From the NCBI GenBank assembly GCA_020438795.1, contig JAGQTY010000002.1, positions 20,563 through 84,562 on the forward strand: a stretch of DNA of 64,000 nt. The letters are read 5' to 3'. Positions 1 through 10,631 of this stretch are shown here, piece after piece. How positions within the stretch are numbered: position 1 is the first letter of the stretch; each line of letters opens with the position of its first letter. Origin of the DNA: Actinomycetota bacterium. Lineage in GTDB: Bacteria > Actinomycetota > Actinomycetes > S36-B12 > GCA-2699445. Under the pieces are notes generated by a model. That model made no database searches. It was given only the letters and a program-made list of their open reading frames with translations, and was not told where the DNA came from. The position numbers and the translations under genes were made by a program.

Positions 1-1046
1 ACGAATGCCTGCGTGGACACCGCATACTTGCGCTGCCCACCCTCCTCGTGGGCGCTCGAGACCCGGTAGATCATCGGGTACGTCGGCCACGGCTGCTGCG
101 CCGGGCGTTCCTCCGGCGGGCGGGGCATGATCTCCAGCTGCGTGATCGAGGCAGCGCCCTGCCGGTGCGCCGTTCCCAGGCAGTCGGCGCCGGTGTCACC
201 ACCGCCGATGATGACCACATGACGTCCCTTGACATCGATGGGAGAACGCTCGAGGTCACCCTCCTGCACCCGGTTGGACGGCGTCAGGTATTCCATCGCC
301 TGATGGATGCCGTTGAGCTCCCGGCCGGGAACGGGCAGGTCCCGTCCCTGCGTGGCACCGACTGCCAGCACCACCGCGTCGTACCGGTTGCGCAGGTCGC
401 GGCCGCGGATGTCGACCCCGACGTCCTTGTTGGGACGGAACCGGACCCCCTCGGCCTCCATCTGCCGCAGCCGGCGGTCGAGGTGGCGCTTCTCCATCTT
501 GAACTCGGGGATGCCGTAGCGCAGCAGTCCCCCGATGCGATCGGCCCTTTCGTAGACCGCGACGGTGTGACCCGCACGGGCCAGCTGCTGTGCCGCAGCC
601 AGGCCCGCCGGCCCGGACCCGACGACCGCGACGGTCTTGCCGGTCTGCCTCGGCGCGGCCTGCGGCTGTACCCAGCCTGAGTCCCAGGCACGGTCGATGA
701 TCGATACCTCGACCTGCTTGATGGTCACGGCCGGCTGGTTGATCCCCAGCACACAAGCCGTCTCACACGGGGCGGGGCACAACCGTCCGGTGAACTCGGG
801 GAAGTTGTTGGTGGCGTGGAGCCTCTCACTGGCGGCACGCCAGTCAGCCTTCCAGGTCAGGTCGTTCCACTCGGGGATGAGATTGCCGAGTGGACAGCCG
901 TTGTGGCAGAAGGGGATGCCGCAGTCCATGCAGCGTCCGGCCTGCTCCCGGAGATCCGCCTCCGCGAAGTCCTCATAGACTTCCTTCCAGTCCTTGATCC
1001 TGACGTCCACCGGCCGCGTCTGCGGGGTCCGGCGGGTCGAATTCAT
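1..1046 (-). CDS. gltD: Glutamate synthase small subunit (partial, C-terminus off the window)
   Basis: This is the small subunit of NADPH-dependent glutamate synthase, which passes electrons from NADPH through FAD and 4Fe-4S clusters to the large subunit for glutamate formation in the cytoplasm. The first residues read MNSTRRTPQTRPVDVR, then a cysteine cluster with CMDCGIPFCHNGCP (about residues 40-55), the N-terminal iron-sulfur motif of the family. A dinucleotide fold follows with VVGSGPAGLAAA, and a second nucleotide site (IIGGGDTGADC) further on. The gene is open at base 1, so roughly the last quarter is missing. The ATG at 1046 has a GAGAGG ribosome site just upstream and starts 13 bases after the gltB stop, so the two subunits are co-transcribed. 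Confidence 0.95.
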   Translation of the reverse strand, partial: MNSTRRTPQTRPVDVRIKDWKEVYEDFAEADLREQAGRCMDCGIPFCHNGCPLGNLIPEWNDLTWKADWRAASERLHATNNFPEFTGRLCPAPCETACVLGINQPAVTIKQVEVSIIDRAWDSGWVQPQAAPRQTGKTVAVVGSGPAGLAAAQQLARAGHTVAVYERADRIGGLLRYGIPEFKMEKRHLDRRLRQMEAEGVRFRPNKDVGVDIRGRDLRNRYDAVVLAVGATQGRDLPVPGRELNGIHQAMEYLTPSNRVQEGDLERSPIDVKGRHVVIIGGGDTGADCLGTAHRQGAASITQLEIMPRPPEERPAQQPWPTYPMIYRVSSAHEEGGQRKYAVSTQAF

Positions 1047-1059
1047 GAAACCTCTCGGA

Positions 1060-4000
1060 TCAGCCACGGCTGGCCTCCATCACTGCCTCGATCGGGTCCC
1101 GACCCTCAACCTCGGCGAGTGCCCGCGCCTGCAGCACCCGCTTGTAATCCCTCGGCATGACCTTGGTGAACCGTGCCAACGTGGTGTCCGGGTCAGCGAG
1201 CAGGCGCTGCGCCACGGCCGAGCCGGTCTCCTCGTGATGGCGGCGGATCGCCTCCAGGAGGAACGCCGAGTCCTCCTCCTCGAGTTCCTCGATCCCCACC
1301 ATCTCTGCGTTGATGCGGTCTCTGTTGGCATCGAGCAGATACGCGATGCCACCGGACATGCCTGCGGCGAAGTTCCGCCCGGTCTCACCGAGCACCACCA
1401 CCCGGCCACCGGTCATGTACTCACAACCGTGGTCACCGACACCCTCGACCACAGCGGTCACACCGGAGTTGCGCACACAGAATCGTTCACCCACCCGACC
1501 CCGAAGGTAGACCTCACCGCCGGTGGCTCCGTAACAGATCACGTTCCCTGCAATGATGTGGTCCTCGGCCGTGAAGGTCGCCGAGCGATCCGGTCGCACG
1601 ACCAACCGGCCACCGCTGAGTCCCTTGCCGAGGTAGTCGTTCGCGTCACCCTCGAGCCGCATGGTCACCCCGGCAGGCAGGAAGGCACCGAACGATTGCC
1701 CGGCCGATCCCACGAGGGTGAGGTCGACGGTGCCATCAGGCAGTCCCTTGCCGCCGTTGTGCCTGGTGATCTCCGCACCCAGCATAGTTCCGACGGTCCG
1801 GTTGACGTTGCGGATGCTCACCTGACCGCGAACCGGTTCGCCATTCTCGATGGCTGTGCGGCACATGGAGATGAGGTCGTTGTCGAGTGCGTGCGCCAGA
1901 CCGTGGTCCTGCTCGACGACCTGATGCTTGGGATGTGCCACATCCGGGACGTGCAAGATGGGGCTGAGGTCCAGGCCGTCAGCCTTCCAGTGTTCGATCG
2001 CGTCGGTGACGTCGAGGGACTCGGCGTGGCCGACGGCTTCCTCGAGCGTCCGGAAACCGAGCTGCGCGAGGTATTCGCGGACCTCTTCGGCGACGAAGTG
2101 GAAGAAGTTCACGACGTGTTCGGCCTGTCCGGTGAACCGCTCGCGCAGCACCGGGTTCTGGGTCGCGATCCCCACGGGGCAGGTGTCCAGGTGACACACG
2201 CGCATCATGATGCAGCCCATTACAACCAGCGGAGCCGAGGAGAATCCGAACTCCTCGGCGCCGAGCAGTGCGGCGATCACCACATCACGCCCGGTCTTGA
2301 GCTGACCGTCAGTCTGAACCACGACCCGGTCCCGAAGACCGTTGAGCAGCAACGTCTGCTGGGTCTCAGCCAGGCCGAGCTCCCAGGGAGCGCCGGCGTG
2401 TTTCAGCGAGGTCAGCGGTGAGGCGCCCGTGCCACCGTCGTGGCCGCTGATGAGAATGACATCTGCGTGCGCCTTGCTGACGCCTGCGGCGACGGTTCCC
2501 ACACCCACCTCTGCGACGAGCTTCACGTGGATCCGGGCCCGGTTGTTCGCGTTCTTGAGGTCGTGGATGAGCTGGGCAAGGTCCTCGATCGAGTAGATGT
2601 CGTGGTGCGGGGGCGGTGAGATCAGTCCCACGCCCGGCGTGGAGTGGCGCGTCTTGGCCACCCATGGGTAGACCTTGTGGCCCGGCAGCTGCCCGCCCTC
2701 ACCGGGCTTGGCACCCTGCGCCATCTTGATCTGGATGTCATCGGCGTTGACGAGGTATTCGCTGGTCACCCCGAACCGGCCGGAGGCGACCTGCTTGATG
2801 GCCGACCGCTTGGAATCACCGTTCGGCAGCGGCTCGAACCGTTCGGGATCCTCACCACCCTCGCCCGTGTTGGACTTGGCGCCCATCCGGTTCATGGCCA
2901 CAGCCAGCGTGGAGTGCGCCTCCTCGGAGATCGAGCCATAGGACATGGCACCGGTGCTGAAGCGCTTGACGATCTCGCTGGCGGGTTCCACCTCGGACAC
3001 CGGGATCGGGGGGCGCAGGTCGTCGCGGAACCGGAAGAGCCCGCGCAGGGTCATCAGCCGGGAGCTCTGATCGTTCACCCGCTGCGAGTACTGCCGGTAG
3101 ATGTCCTCGCGCTTCTCCTTGGTGGAGTGCTGCAGCCGGAAGACCGTCTCCGGATCGAACAGGTGGGGCGGCCCTTCACGACGCCACTGGTACTCACCGC
3201 CCACCTGCAGTCTCCGGTGGGCCGGCGAGATGCCGCTGGGCGGATAGGCGACCTCGTGGCGCTTGGCCACTTCCGCCGCGATCACATCGAGCCCGATGCC
3301 GCCGAGCTTGGAGGTGGTTCCGGTGAAGTACTCGTCCACCAGTTCGGTCGACAGCCCGATCGCTTCGAAGATCTGGGCGCCGCAGTAGGAGGAGACGGTC
3401 GAGACGCCCATCTTCGACATGACCTTGAGCACACCCTTGCCCAGTGCGTGGACCAGGTTGGCGACCGCCGTGTCCGGGCTGATGTCACCGAGCATGCCAC
3501 TGCGGGCCAGGTTCTCGGCGGTCTCCATGGCGAGGTAGGGATTGACTGCGGCAGCACCATAGCCGATGAGCAGCGCAACGTGGTGAACCTCACGCACATC
3601 TCCGGCCTCGACGACCAGACCCACCATGGTGCGGGTCTTCTCCCGAACCAGGTGATGGTGGACCGCGGCCGTCAGCAGCAGCGAGGGGATCGGGGCGTGG
3701 GCCCCGTCGGCCTCCCGATCGGACAGCACGATGAAACGCTTGCCCTGCCGGACCAGGACGTCCACCTCGCGGCAGATCTCCTCGAGGCGCTTGCGCATGG
3801 CCTCTCCGCCGCCCGCAACCCGATAGAGCCCCGAAACGGTGCCGCCGGCCAGCCCGGGCTGGGTCTCCTCGGCATTGATGTGGAGGATCTTGGCGAGCTC
3901 GTCGTTGGTGATCACGGGGAACGGGATACGCAGGTGACGGCAGGAGGCCTTGGTCGGCTCCAGCAGGTTGCCCTCGGGTCCGAGCGTGGCACCGAGCGAG

Positions 4001-5604
4001 GTCACGATCTCCTCACGGATGGCGTCCAGCGGAGGGTTGGTCACCTGTGCGAACAGCTGGGAGAAGTAGTCGAACAGCAGGCGCGGTCGATCACTGATGG
4101 CTGCGATCGGAGTGTCGGTCCCCATGGACCCGATCGGCTCGGCTCCTGTCCTTGCCATCGGGCTGACGAGGATGCGCAGCTCCTCCTCCGTGAACCCGAA
4201 GGTCTGCTGACGCCGCAGCACGGACTCACCGGTGTACACGACGTGTTCCCGTTCGGGCAGCTGCTCGAGGTGGATGACCCCCTCGTCGAGCCACTCCTGA
4301 TAGGGCTGCTCCGCGGCCAGTTCCGCCTTGATCTCATCGTCCTCACGGATCCGGCCGGAGACCGTGTCGACAAGGAACATCTTGCCTGGTTGCAGCCGGC
4401 CCTTGCGGACCACGCTGGCGGGGTCGAGCTCAAGGACACCCGCCTCGGAGCCGAGCACGACGAGTCCGTCATCGGTGACCCAGAAGCGCCCCGGCCGCAG
4501 GCCGTTGCGGTCCAGCACCGCCCCGATGACGTCGCCATCGGTGAACGAGACGTTCGCCGGGCCGTCCCAGGGCTCCATCAGCGAGGAGTGGTACTCGTAG
4601 AAGGCGCGGCGCGCGGGGTCCATCTCGTGGTTCTTCTCCCACGCCTCCGGGATCATCATGAGCACCGCATGCGGCAGCGAGCGGCCACCGAGGTGGAGCA
4701 GCTCGAGCACCTCATCGAAGCTTGCGGAGTCACTGCCGCTCGGAGTGCAGATCGGGTAGAGCCGGGAGAGCTCCCCAGGAATCAGGTCCGAGGACAGCAT
4801 CGCCTCGCGGGCCCGCATCCAGTTGCGGTTGCCCATCACCGTGTTGATCTCGCCGTTGTGGGCCAGGTAGCGGTAGGGGTGGGCCAGCGGCCATGAGGGG
4901 AAGGTGTTCGTCGAGAAGCGCGAATGCACCAGACCCACCTTGGACACAAACCGGGGGTCGGAAAGATCCGGGAAGAACGGCTCCAGCTGGCCGGTGGTGA
5001 GCATGCCTTTGTAGACGATGGTCCGGGAGGACAGTGACGGGAAGTAGGTGTCTGCCTCGGTCTCGGCGCGCTTGCGCAGGCAGAAGGCCATCCGGTCGAG
5101 CTCAACACCCTCGACAGACGCGTCGCGCCCCTTGATGAACAATTGCTTGAACGCAGGCATGACGCTGCGCGCGGTCCGTCCGACGATCTCCGGATGGATC
5201 GGCATGTCGCGCCAGCCGAGCACCTCGAGGTTCTCCTCCTCGGCGATCTGCTCGATGAGTGCCATGGCCTGATCTCGTTCGTCAGGGTCCACAGGGAGGA
5301 ACGCGATACCCGCCGCGAACCGACCTGCTTCGGGAAGTTCGAAGGCGACCTCGTCACGCAGGAACCGGTCCGGCATGTTGACCAGGATCCCCGCGCCGTC
5401 GCCGGAATCCGGCTCGGCACCGGAGGCGCCACGGTGATCGAGGTTGTGCAGCGCGGTGAGCGCCTTCTCAACGATGTCGTGGCTCGGCCTGCCAGTCAGT
5501 GTGGCGACGAAGGCCACACCGCAGTTCTCCGTCTCCGCGGCCGGGTCGTAGAGCCCTTGGGGCGCTGGCACGGCGCTGTGGCGGGGTGTGGTGTGATTCA
5601 CCAT
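1060..5604 (-). CDS. gltB: Glutamate synthase large subunit
   Basis: The 1514-residue large subunit converts glutamine and 2-oxoglutarate to two glutamates. The N-terminal class II glutamine amidotransferase domain begins at Cys28 (context ENCGVAF); in the family a short propeptide is removed to expose this nucleophile. The central and FMN-binding synthase domains follow, with the 3Fe-4S cysteine motif CHLDTCPVG near residues 1135-1145, and the C-terminal beta-helix GXGXG domain has repeated glycine motifs (for example [14 protein letters not shown]). Length is normal for the bacterial enzyme. The ATG at 5604 is preceded by GGAGGT at 4-base spacing. About 217 bases separate it from the upstream ABC genes, so it probably has its own promoter, though I could not find a convincing -35/-10 pair. 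Long open frames on the opposite strand here are coding shadows. Confidence 0.97.
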   Translation of the reverse strand: MVNHTTPRHSAVPAPQGLYDPAAETENCGVAFVATLTGRPSHDIVEKALTALHNLDHRGASGAEPDSGDGAGILVNMPDRFLRDEVAFELPEAGRFAAGIAFLPVDPDERDQAMALIEQIAEEENLEVLGWRDMPIHPEIVGRTARSVMPAFKQLFIKGRDASVEGVELDRMAFCLRKRAETEADTYFPSLSSRTIVYKGMLTTGQLEPFFPDLSDPRFVSKVGLVHSRFSTNTFPSWPLAHPYRYLAHNGEINTVMGNRNWMRAREAMLSSDLIPGELSRLYPICTPSGSDSASFDEVLELLHLGGRSLPHAVLMMIPEAWEKNHEMDPARRAFYEYHSSLMEPWDGPANVSFTDGDVIGAVLDRNGLRPGRFWVTDDGLVVLGSEAGVLELDPASVVRKGRLQPGKMFLVDTVSGRIREDDEIKAELAAEQPYQEWLDEGVIHLEQLPEREHVVYTGESVLRRQQTFGFTEEELRILVSPMARTGAEPIGSMGTDTPIAAISDRPRLLFDYFSQLFAQVTNPPLDAIREEIVTSLGATLGPEGNLLEPTKASCRHLRIPFPVITNDELAKILHINAEETQPGLAGGTVSGLYRVAGGGEAMRKRLEEICREVDVLVRQGKRFIVLSDREADGAHAPIPSLLLTAAVHHHLVREKTRTMVGLVVEAGDVREVHHVALLIGYGAAAVNPYLAMETAENLARSGMLGDISPDTAVANLVHALGKGVLKVMSKMGVSTVSSYCGAQIFEAIGLSTELVDEYFTGTTSKLGGIGLDVIAAEVAKRHEVAYPPSGISPAHRRLQVGGEYQWRREGPPHLFDPETVFRLQHSTKEKREDIYRQYSQRVNDQSSRLMTLRGLFRFRDDLRPPIPVSEVEPASEIVKRFSTGAMSYGSISEEAHSTLAVAMNRMGAKSNTGEGGEDPERFEPLPNGDSKRSAIKQVASGRFGVTSEYLVNADDIQIKMAQGAKPGEGGQLPGHKVYPWVAKTRHSTPGVGLISPPPHHDIYSIEDLAQLIHDLKNANNRARIHVKLVAEVGVGTVAAGVSKAHADVILISGHDGGTGASPLTSLKHAGAPWELGLAETQQTLLLNGLRDRVVVQTDGQLKTGRDVVIAALLGAEEFGFSSAPLVVMGCIMMRVCHLDTCPVGIATQNPVLRERFTGQAEHVVNFFHFVAEEVREYLAQLGFRTLEEAVGHAESLDVTDAIEHWKADGLDLSPILHVPDVAHPKHQVVEQDHGLAHALDNDLISMCRTAIENGEPVRGQVSIRNVNRTVGTMLGAEITRHNGGKGLPDGTVDLTLVGSAGQSFGAFLPAGVTMRLEGDANDYLGKGLSGGRLVVRPDRSATFTAEDHIIAGNVICYGATGGEVYLRGRVGERFCVRNSGVTAVVEGVGDHGCEYMTGGRVVVLGETGRNFAAGMSGGIAYLLDANRDRINAEMVGIEELEEEDSAFLLEAIRRHHEETGSAVAQRLLADPDTTLARFTKVMPRDYKRVLQARALAEVEGRDPIEAVMEASRG

Positions 5605-5821
5605 CCGGACCTCCGTCGCTGGGTATTCGTGGAACTGCGTCTATCGGAGACTGACCTCGGGAACAACCGTCCCGGCGAACCGGCTCCCCCTGCCGATCTC
5701 AACTGGGCCGCGCCTGCTTCGCGAGAGCGGGCACGCCTGCACCGTCGAACTCAATTCCGACTAGCAACAGCATACGGGCTCGGGTAGTCCCAGCGCCAAT
5801 ACCGCAGCAGGCACCAGCACC

Positions 5822-7195
5822 TCACTGCGGCTGTACCTGCGCTGCCGCCGCCTGCTCGTAGCCGTGGTCCAGCACGAATTCATCGGGTTCTGAATGGTAG
5901 GTGAACAGCTCCCCGTAGCGTCCCCAGCTGATGGCGATGCGCATCTGGTTGCGCACTGTACGGTCCGAATGATGGCGTGCCAGCAGGTCCCTGAAGAACC
6001 CGGCCGGCAGCTTCTGCGAGTCCGAACGAGCCAGGGCCCTGACGATGATGCCCACGAGGTCCGCATGGCGCAGGGATGCTGCTGCGAACATCTCCTTGGC
6101 CGAACGGATGTCGGCGTGGGCGAAGCGCAGGCCGGGACCGGTGAGCTCGATCCGTCCGTCGGCCGCTTCGGCCATACCCAGCAGTTCGAGAGCGTCGAGC
6201 TGGGGGAACAGGTCATCCACGTCGAGGCCGAGGTCATCGGCGAGGTGCCTGATGGTGCGGCGGCCCTCACGAGCCAGGATGTCGGCCATACCTGAGATCG
6301 CGTCGACGCCCGCGTCCGGGAGCATCTTGGGACCCTTCTTCACAGGGGCGCCAGACCCACTGGGCGGTGATCCGTCCCGGGCGCCGGGTGCGGAGAACCG
6401 CTCGGTCCGGGGTGCGGGTTCCGCGGCTGCCGGTTTGCTCGCAAGTAGGTCGTAGATCCGGTTCGTCAGTTCCTTGAACCGGCGGGAGTCCCGGTCGCGG
6501 GGTCGGGGAAGGTCCACCGCGAACATCTCCTTGATCACACCCGGACGCGAACCGAGCACCGCAACCCGGTCAGCCAGGATGAGCGCCTCCTCGATGTTGT
6601 GGGTCACGATCACCACCGACGAGATGTCGAACTTGCCAGCGTCGATGATCTGCACCAGTTCGTTGCGCAGGCTCTCCGCGGTGAGTACGTCGAGAGCGGA
6701 GAACGGCTCGTCCATCAGCAGCACCTTCGGTTCGGTGACCAGTGCTCTGGCGAACCCGACCCGCTGTCGCATCCCGCCGGACAGTTCCTTTGGAAACGCG
6801 TTCTCGAACCCGTCGAGGCCGATCATCTCGATGGCGCGCATGGCCTTCTCCGCGCGCTCCTTCTCGTGCTCGCCCTGCGCCTCGAGCCCGAGCTCCACGT
6901 TCTGCTGCACGTCGAGCCAGGGCAGCAGTGCGAAGGTCTGGAAGACCATCGCCGTGTCCGGATTGGGGCCGTCGAGCCGCTTGCCCTCGATCCGGACCTC
7001 CCCCCTGGTGGGGATGAGCAGTCCTGCAATGCAGCGCAGCAGGGTGGACTTGCCGCTGCCACTCTTGCCGAGCAGGGCGACGATCTCGCCCGGGAAGATT
7101 TCTATGTTCACGTCCTGCAGGATCGGCGCCTCCGCGAACGTCTGCCCCACGTCGTCCACGGTCACGATCGGCGAAGCGGTGGTCTCTTCAGTCAA
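5822..7195 (-). CDS. ABC transporter ATP-binding protein with AAA-associated C-terminal domain
   Basis: This 457-residue protein has a complete NitT/TauT-type ABC ATPase in its first 240 residues: Walker A GKSGSGKST (43-51), Q-loop region MVFQTFALLPWL, signature LSGGMRQRVGFARAL, Walker B VLLMDEPFSALD and switch histidine in IVTHNIEEAL. After a proline- and serine-rich linker (about 255-290) comes an extra domain of roughly 150 residues that matches the AAA-associated C-terminal domain (PF09821 type) as I recognise it, with winged-helix-like text such as IRHLADDLGLDVDDLFPQLDALELLG. Its ATG overlaps the end of the permease gene by 8 bases, so the two form one translationally coupled unit. Substrate is unknown: relatives are labelled nitrate, sulfonate or bicarbonate transporters, but no substrate-binding protein is encoded nearby. 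Confidence 0.9.
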   Translation of the reverse strand: MTEETTASPIVTVDDVGQTFAEAPILQDVNIEIFPGEIVALLGKSGSGKSTLLRCIAGLLIPTRGEVRIEGKRLDGPNPDTAMVFQTFALLPWLDVQQNVELGLEAQGEHEKERAEKAMRAIEMIGLDGFENAFPKELSGGMRQRVGFARALVTEPKVLLMDEPFSALDVLTAESLRNELVQIIDAGKFDISSVVIVTHNIEEALILADRVAVLGSRPGVIKEMFAVDLPRPRDRDSRRFKELTNRIYDLLASKPAAAEPAPRTERFSAPGARDGSPPSGSGAPVKKGPKMLPDAGVDAISGMADILAREGRRTIRHLADDLGLDVDDLFPQLDALELLGMAEAADGRIELTGPGLRFAHADIRSAKEMFAAASLRHADLVGIIVRALARSDSQKLPAGFFRDLLARHHSDRTVRNQMRIAISWGRYGELFTYHSEPDEFVLDHGYEQAAAAQVQPQ

Positions 7196-8975
7196 TGGAG
7201 TACCTCTCCTCTGCGAGCCGGTAGAAGCGCTTCCAGATCAGCCGGTTCATCGCGATGACGAAGATGCTCATGACGATGACGCCGAGCAGCACCTCGCGCT
7301 GATTGCCGGCAGCCGTTGCGAGGCTGATGTAGGCCCCGATCCCCGCGGCGGTCAGCGTGGTGCTGCCGAAGCTGACGACCTCGGCCACGATCGAGGCATT
7401 CCAGGCTCCTCCGGAGGCGGTGATCCCACCGGTGACGTAGCCGGGGTAGACCGCCGGCAGCGCGAATCGTTTCCACCACAGCCAGCTGCCCACTCGCATG
7501 TCGGCCATGGCCTCACGCAGATCGCTCGGAATTCCCTGGGCCGCGGCGATGACGTTGAACAGGATGTACCACTGGGCGCCGAGCATCATCAGGAAGATAC
7601 CGCCGATGTTCAGGCTGATCCCCGACCAGACCAGGAAAGAGGTGACCAAGGGGAAGAGCAGGTTTGCGGGGAAGCTCGCGAAGATCTGTACGAGCGGCTG
7701 GGCGATCCGGCTCAGCTTCGGGTTCATACCGATCTTCACCCCGATCGGTACCCAGATGACGGTGGACAGCACCAGCACCGCGAACACCCGCAGCATCGTG
7801 AAGACCGCGAGACCGAACGGTTCCAGGAAGACACCGGGGCCCTGGCCGTCCATCACATAGTCGAGCAGGCTCCAGATCCCCCAGACCAGGATGGTCGCCA
7901 CGATCAGCCAGAAGACGAAATCCCAGACCCGACGCCCGGTGCTCGTGCCGCTGCGAATGGGTCTGGCATCGCTGCCGAGGAACCGCATTCCCCTGCCGAG
8001 CCGATCCGCACCGGCGCGGCGCATGGCACCCACTCTGCGGGGCCAGCGCGCCGTATGCAGCACATTGAGCACCGACGAAGTGGGGGTCGCCTCCGGGGCG
8101 GACTGCTCGTTGCGGAACCGTTCTGCCCAGGCGACCAGCGGGCGCCAGAACAGGTAGTTGACGGCCACGATCAGGATGATCATCGCGGCGATCGCCCAGA
8201 GGATGTCTCCGACGTCCCCCTGTTTGAGTGCCTGACCCGCGTAAGAGCCGATGCCTGGCAGAGCGTAGTCATTGCCCGCGACCGAGATGGTCTCCGATGC
8301 CGTCAGGAAGAACCAGGCACCACCCATGCTCATCATGCCGTTCCACACCAGCCCTATGGCTGCGTTGGGCACCTCGATGCGCCAGAACCGCATCCAGGCA
8401 GTGAGCCGGAAGAGCCTGGACATCTCATCGAACTCCTTCGGCAGGGTCAATGAGGAGTGATACATCGAGAAGGCCAGGTTCCACGCCTGGGCGGTGAAGA
8501 TGGCGAAGATGGCCGCGCACTCCAGGCCCAGCTGCGAGCCCGGGAACAGGGCCAGGAAACCGGTCACCGTGATCGACAGGAATCCCAGCACCGGGACCGA
8601 CTGCAGGATGTCGAGAGTCGGTACCAGGATGCTCCCCGCCTTGGCGTTGCGGGCGGCCCAGTAACCGAAGACCAGGGCGAACACGTACGACAGCGCCAGG
8701 CCGATGAACATCCGCAGCAGCGAAGCGAGACTGTAGCCGGGAAGCAGCCACGGGTTCAGATCGATCTCGTTGTTGGGAGGTGGCAGCGGCACGTCCGAAC
8801 TGGTCCCAATCCGGACGATCAGATACAGGATGAGGAACACGACGGCAGCAGTGAGGATGTCCGCGCCCAGTGGAAGGCTGAACCGACGCCTGGCACCGGC
8901 CGGCGAGACGAGCCTGCCGCGGGTCTCGGTACTCACGTCGCTGGCCACGGTCCTACCGTATTTTAGTCCGATCAT
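7188..8975 (-). CDS. ABC transporter permease, two fused membrane domains
   Basis: The 595-residue protein contains two binding-protein-dependent permease domains in tandem. The first half has membrane helices from about residue 37 (ILTAAVVFLILYLIV) to 260, followed by a basic cytoplasmic linker (about 300-345), then a second set from about 350 (VWDFVFWLIVATILVWGIW) to near the end. Each half carries a cytoplasmic EAA-like loop for the ATPase: around EFDEMSRLFRLTAWMRFW in the first and DLREAMADMRVGSWLWW in the second. A single gene therefore supplies both membrane subunits for the ATPase encoded next. The start is taken as the ATG at 8975 with a weak GAGAG upstream; a GTG about ten codons later is possible. 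It is the first gene of a two-gene unit. Substrate is not predictable. Confidence 0.88.
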   Translation of the reverse strand: MIGLKYGRTVASDVSTETRGRLVSPAGARRRFSLPLGADILTAAVVFLILYLIVRIGTSSDVPLPPPNNEIDLNPWLLPGYSLASLLRMFIGLALSYVFALVFGYWAARNAKAGSILVPTLDILQSVPVLGFLSITVTGFLALFPGSQLGLECAAIFAIFTAQAWNLAFSMYHSSLTLPKEFDEMSRLFRLTAWMRFWRIEVPNAAIGLVWNGMMSMGGAWFFLTASETISVAGNDYALPGIGSYAGQALKQGDVGDILWAIAAMIILIVAVNYLFWRPLVAWAERFRNEQSAPEATPTSSVLNVLHTARWPRRVGAMRRAGADRLGRGMRFLGSDARPIRSGTSTGRRVWDFVFWLIVATILVWGIWSLLDYVMDGQGPGVFLEPFGLAVFTMLRVFAVLVLSTVIWVPIGVKIGMNPKLSRIAQPLVQIFASFPANLLFPLVTSFLVWSGISLNIGGIFLMMLGAQWYILFNVIAAAQGIPSDLREAMADMRVGSWLWWKRFALPAVYPGYVTGGITASGGAWNASIVAEVVSFGSTTLTAAGIGAYISLATAAGNQREVLLGVIVMSIFVIAMNRLIWKRFYRLAEERYSID

Positions 8976-9056
8976 GGTCTCTCAGTGAGCGATCATCACA
9001 GAGATGAACACTGTCCCAACAATGGGTGACCAACCCTCCGGCTCAAGCGGTGTGAC

Positions 9057-9470
9057 TCACATGGGGTTGAAGAACCGCGACGCCTTGCTGTTCCACAACA
9101 GGAACAGGATCAGCAGCAGAATGATCACGCTGATGATTGTCGCGCCGAGGAACTCCCCACCCCAGGCAGCCAACAGGTAGATGTCGTACAGGATGCGCAG
9201 GATGAGCACCAGTGTGATCAGGAACCGCGCGAACCTGGAGCCCCCGCCCAGCGATGAGGCGACCACGGCCACGATCAGACCGAGTAGAATCCCGACGAGT
9301 GCGGTGAGCCTGACAGTACCGGACGTTGTCTGCGCATCGAGCAGCAGTTGCTCGTTGTTCGCGTTGAAGAAGAGCAGGAGCCCACCGATGATGGTGAGGA
9401 TGGCGTAGATCCAGACGAGCACCACCACAACAGTGACGGAGAACGGACGACGGACCGGCTGCGACGACAT
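9057..9470 (-). CDS. Four-helix membrane protein of unknown function
   Basis: I do not recognise a named family. From the ATG at 9470 the product has 137 residues and four predicted membrane helices: about 11-34 (rich in V, I, L), 52-73, 83-106 and 112-129, with short loops and a basic C-terminus (SKASRFFNPM). The frame is open upstream to a GTG at 9635, which would add about 55 mostly polar residues without any clear feature; I prefer the ATG because the helix-bearing part begins just after it, but the ribosome site is weak. It lies downstream of lgt in the same direction and may be the last gene of that transcript. The 176 bases between it and lgt hold no other gene that I can see. Confidence 0.6.
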   Translation of the reverse strand: MSSQPVRRPFSVTVVVVLVWIYAILTIIGGLLLFFNANNEQLLLDAQTTSGTVRLTALVGILLGLIVAVVASSLGGGSRFARFLITLVLILRILYDIYLLAAWGGEFLGATIISVIILLLILFLLWNSKASRFFNPM

Positions 9471-9646
9471 GGCCCCATTGTCGCGGATCGGTGCCCCGGA
9501 CGCCTGTTCGCGATACCGTCCGTCCGGCGTATCCTCAGGGTCTCGGGGCGAAGGCCAAGGCAGGAGGATAGGTTCCCCAGGCCTTGAGCCCGCCCGCTCG
9601 GATTGAGCAAGGACGCTCCTGAACGGCTGGACCACCCGAGCGCGGC

Positions 9647-10630
9647 TCAGCTGCCCGGCGTGCCCGACGACCGTCCTGTGGCTGGTCGGGGTTCAGGTCC
9701 CGAGCTCTTCCGGGCATTCGGTTCCCCGGGCTGTGGGCCGGACGCTGCATCGTCGCTTCCCGAATCCGTACCCGCTCCTTGGGTCGGATTGCCTTCTCCG
9801 CGCAGTACTTCCGGCGATTCCCGTCCCGGACGCAACCGCAGACTGACAAGGATATAGACCAGGGCGCCGAGGCCCACCAGGATGCTGGTCCATACGTTGA
9901 GCCGCAGCCCGAAGATGTGGTTGGCGGTGTCGATGCGCAGCATCTCCACCCACAACCGTCCTGTGCAGTACAGCAGCACGTACAGGGCGAAGACCCGCCC
10001 GTGGCCCATGTTGAAGCGCTTGTCGGCCCAGATCAGCACCAGGAACACACCGATGCTCCACAGTGCCTCGTACAGGAACGTCGGGTGGAAGGTGGCGAAC
10101 TCCTCATAGCCGAGCGGCCTGTTGACCACGTCGATCTCCAGGCCCCACGGAACCTCCGTGGGGGCGCCGAAGAGCTCCTGGTTGAAGTAGTTGCCCAGCC
10201 GACCGATCGCCTGAGCGAGGATCACCCCTGGCGCGATCGCGTCACCGACCGGAGGCAGCGGGATGCCTTTTCGCCGCACGGCGATCCAGGCACCAAGGGC
10301 ACCGCCGAGCACGGCTCCCCAGATACCCAGGCCGCCGTCCCAGATGCGTAGCGCCGCGACGAAACCGGCACCGCCCTCGCCGAAGTAGATCTGGTTGTCG
10401 GAGATGACGTGGTAGAGCCGGCCCCCGACGATGCCGAAGGGAACCGCCCACAGGGCCACATCCCCGATGAAGCCCTTGTTGCCGCCCCTGGCCACCCAGC
10501 GCCGCTCACCCAGCCACACCGCCACGACGATGCCCACAATGATGAACAACGCATAGGCACGCAGCGGGAAGGATCCCAGATACCAGACCCCCTGCTCGGG
10601 GCTCGGGATGAAGGTGAGCGGTGCGGTCAC
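9647..10630 (-). CDS. lgt: Prolipoprotein diacylglyceryl transferase
   Basis: Lgt is the membrane enzyme that moves a diacylglyceryl group from phosphatidylglycerol to the lipobox cysteine of prolipoproteins, the first step of lipoprotein maturation. The 327-residue product has the family signature GRLGNYFNQELFGAPTEVPW (about residues 145-165) and an alternation of membrane helices. The tail after about residue 265 is hydrophilic and of low complexity, rich in S, G, P and E, as in many actinobacterial Lgt proteins. The ATG at 10630 lies one base after the stop of the DsbA-like gene, so translation is likely coupled. lgt next to trpA and trpB is a common actinobacterial arrangement. The lipoprotein signal peptidase lspA is encoded further along in this window. 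Confidence 0.95.
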   Translation of the reverse strand: MTAPLTFIPSPEQGVWYLGSFPLRAYALFIIVGIVVAVWLGERRWVARGGNKGFIGDVALWAVPFGIVGGRLYHVISDNQIYFGEGGAGFVAALRIWDGGLGIWGAVLGGALGAWIAVRRKGIPLPPVGDAIAPGVILAQAIGRLGNYFNQELFGAPTEVPWGLEIDVVNRPLGYEEFATFHPTFLYEALWSIGVFLVLIWADKRFNMGHGRVFALYVLLYCTGRLWVEMLRIDTANHIFGLRLNVWTSILVGLGALVYILVSLRLRPGRESPEVLRGEGNPTQGAGTDSGSDDAASGPQPGEPNARKSSGPEPRPATGRSSGTPGS

Positions 10631-10631
10631 G

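Noticed and set aside
2644..4896. 750-codon open frame on the plus strand opposite gltB, and similar long antisense frames (for example 32772-34760 opposite ileS, 6474-8453 opposite the ABC genes)
   Set aside because: They mirror highly conserved genes on the other strand, have no ribosome site or family motif, and follow from high GC at third codon positions.
9471..9635. N-terminal extension of the four-helix protein to GTG 9635
   Set aside because: Residues are polar and without feature; the ATG at 9470 gives a compact membrane protein. The choice is not certain.
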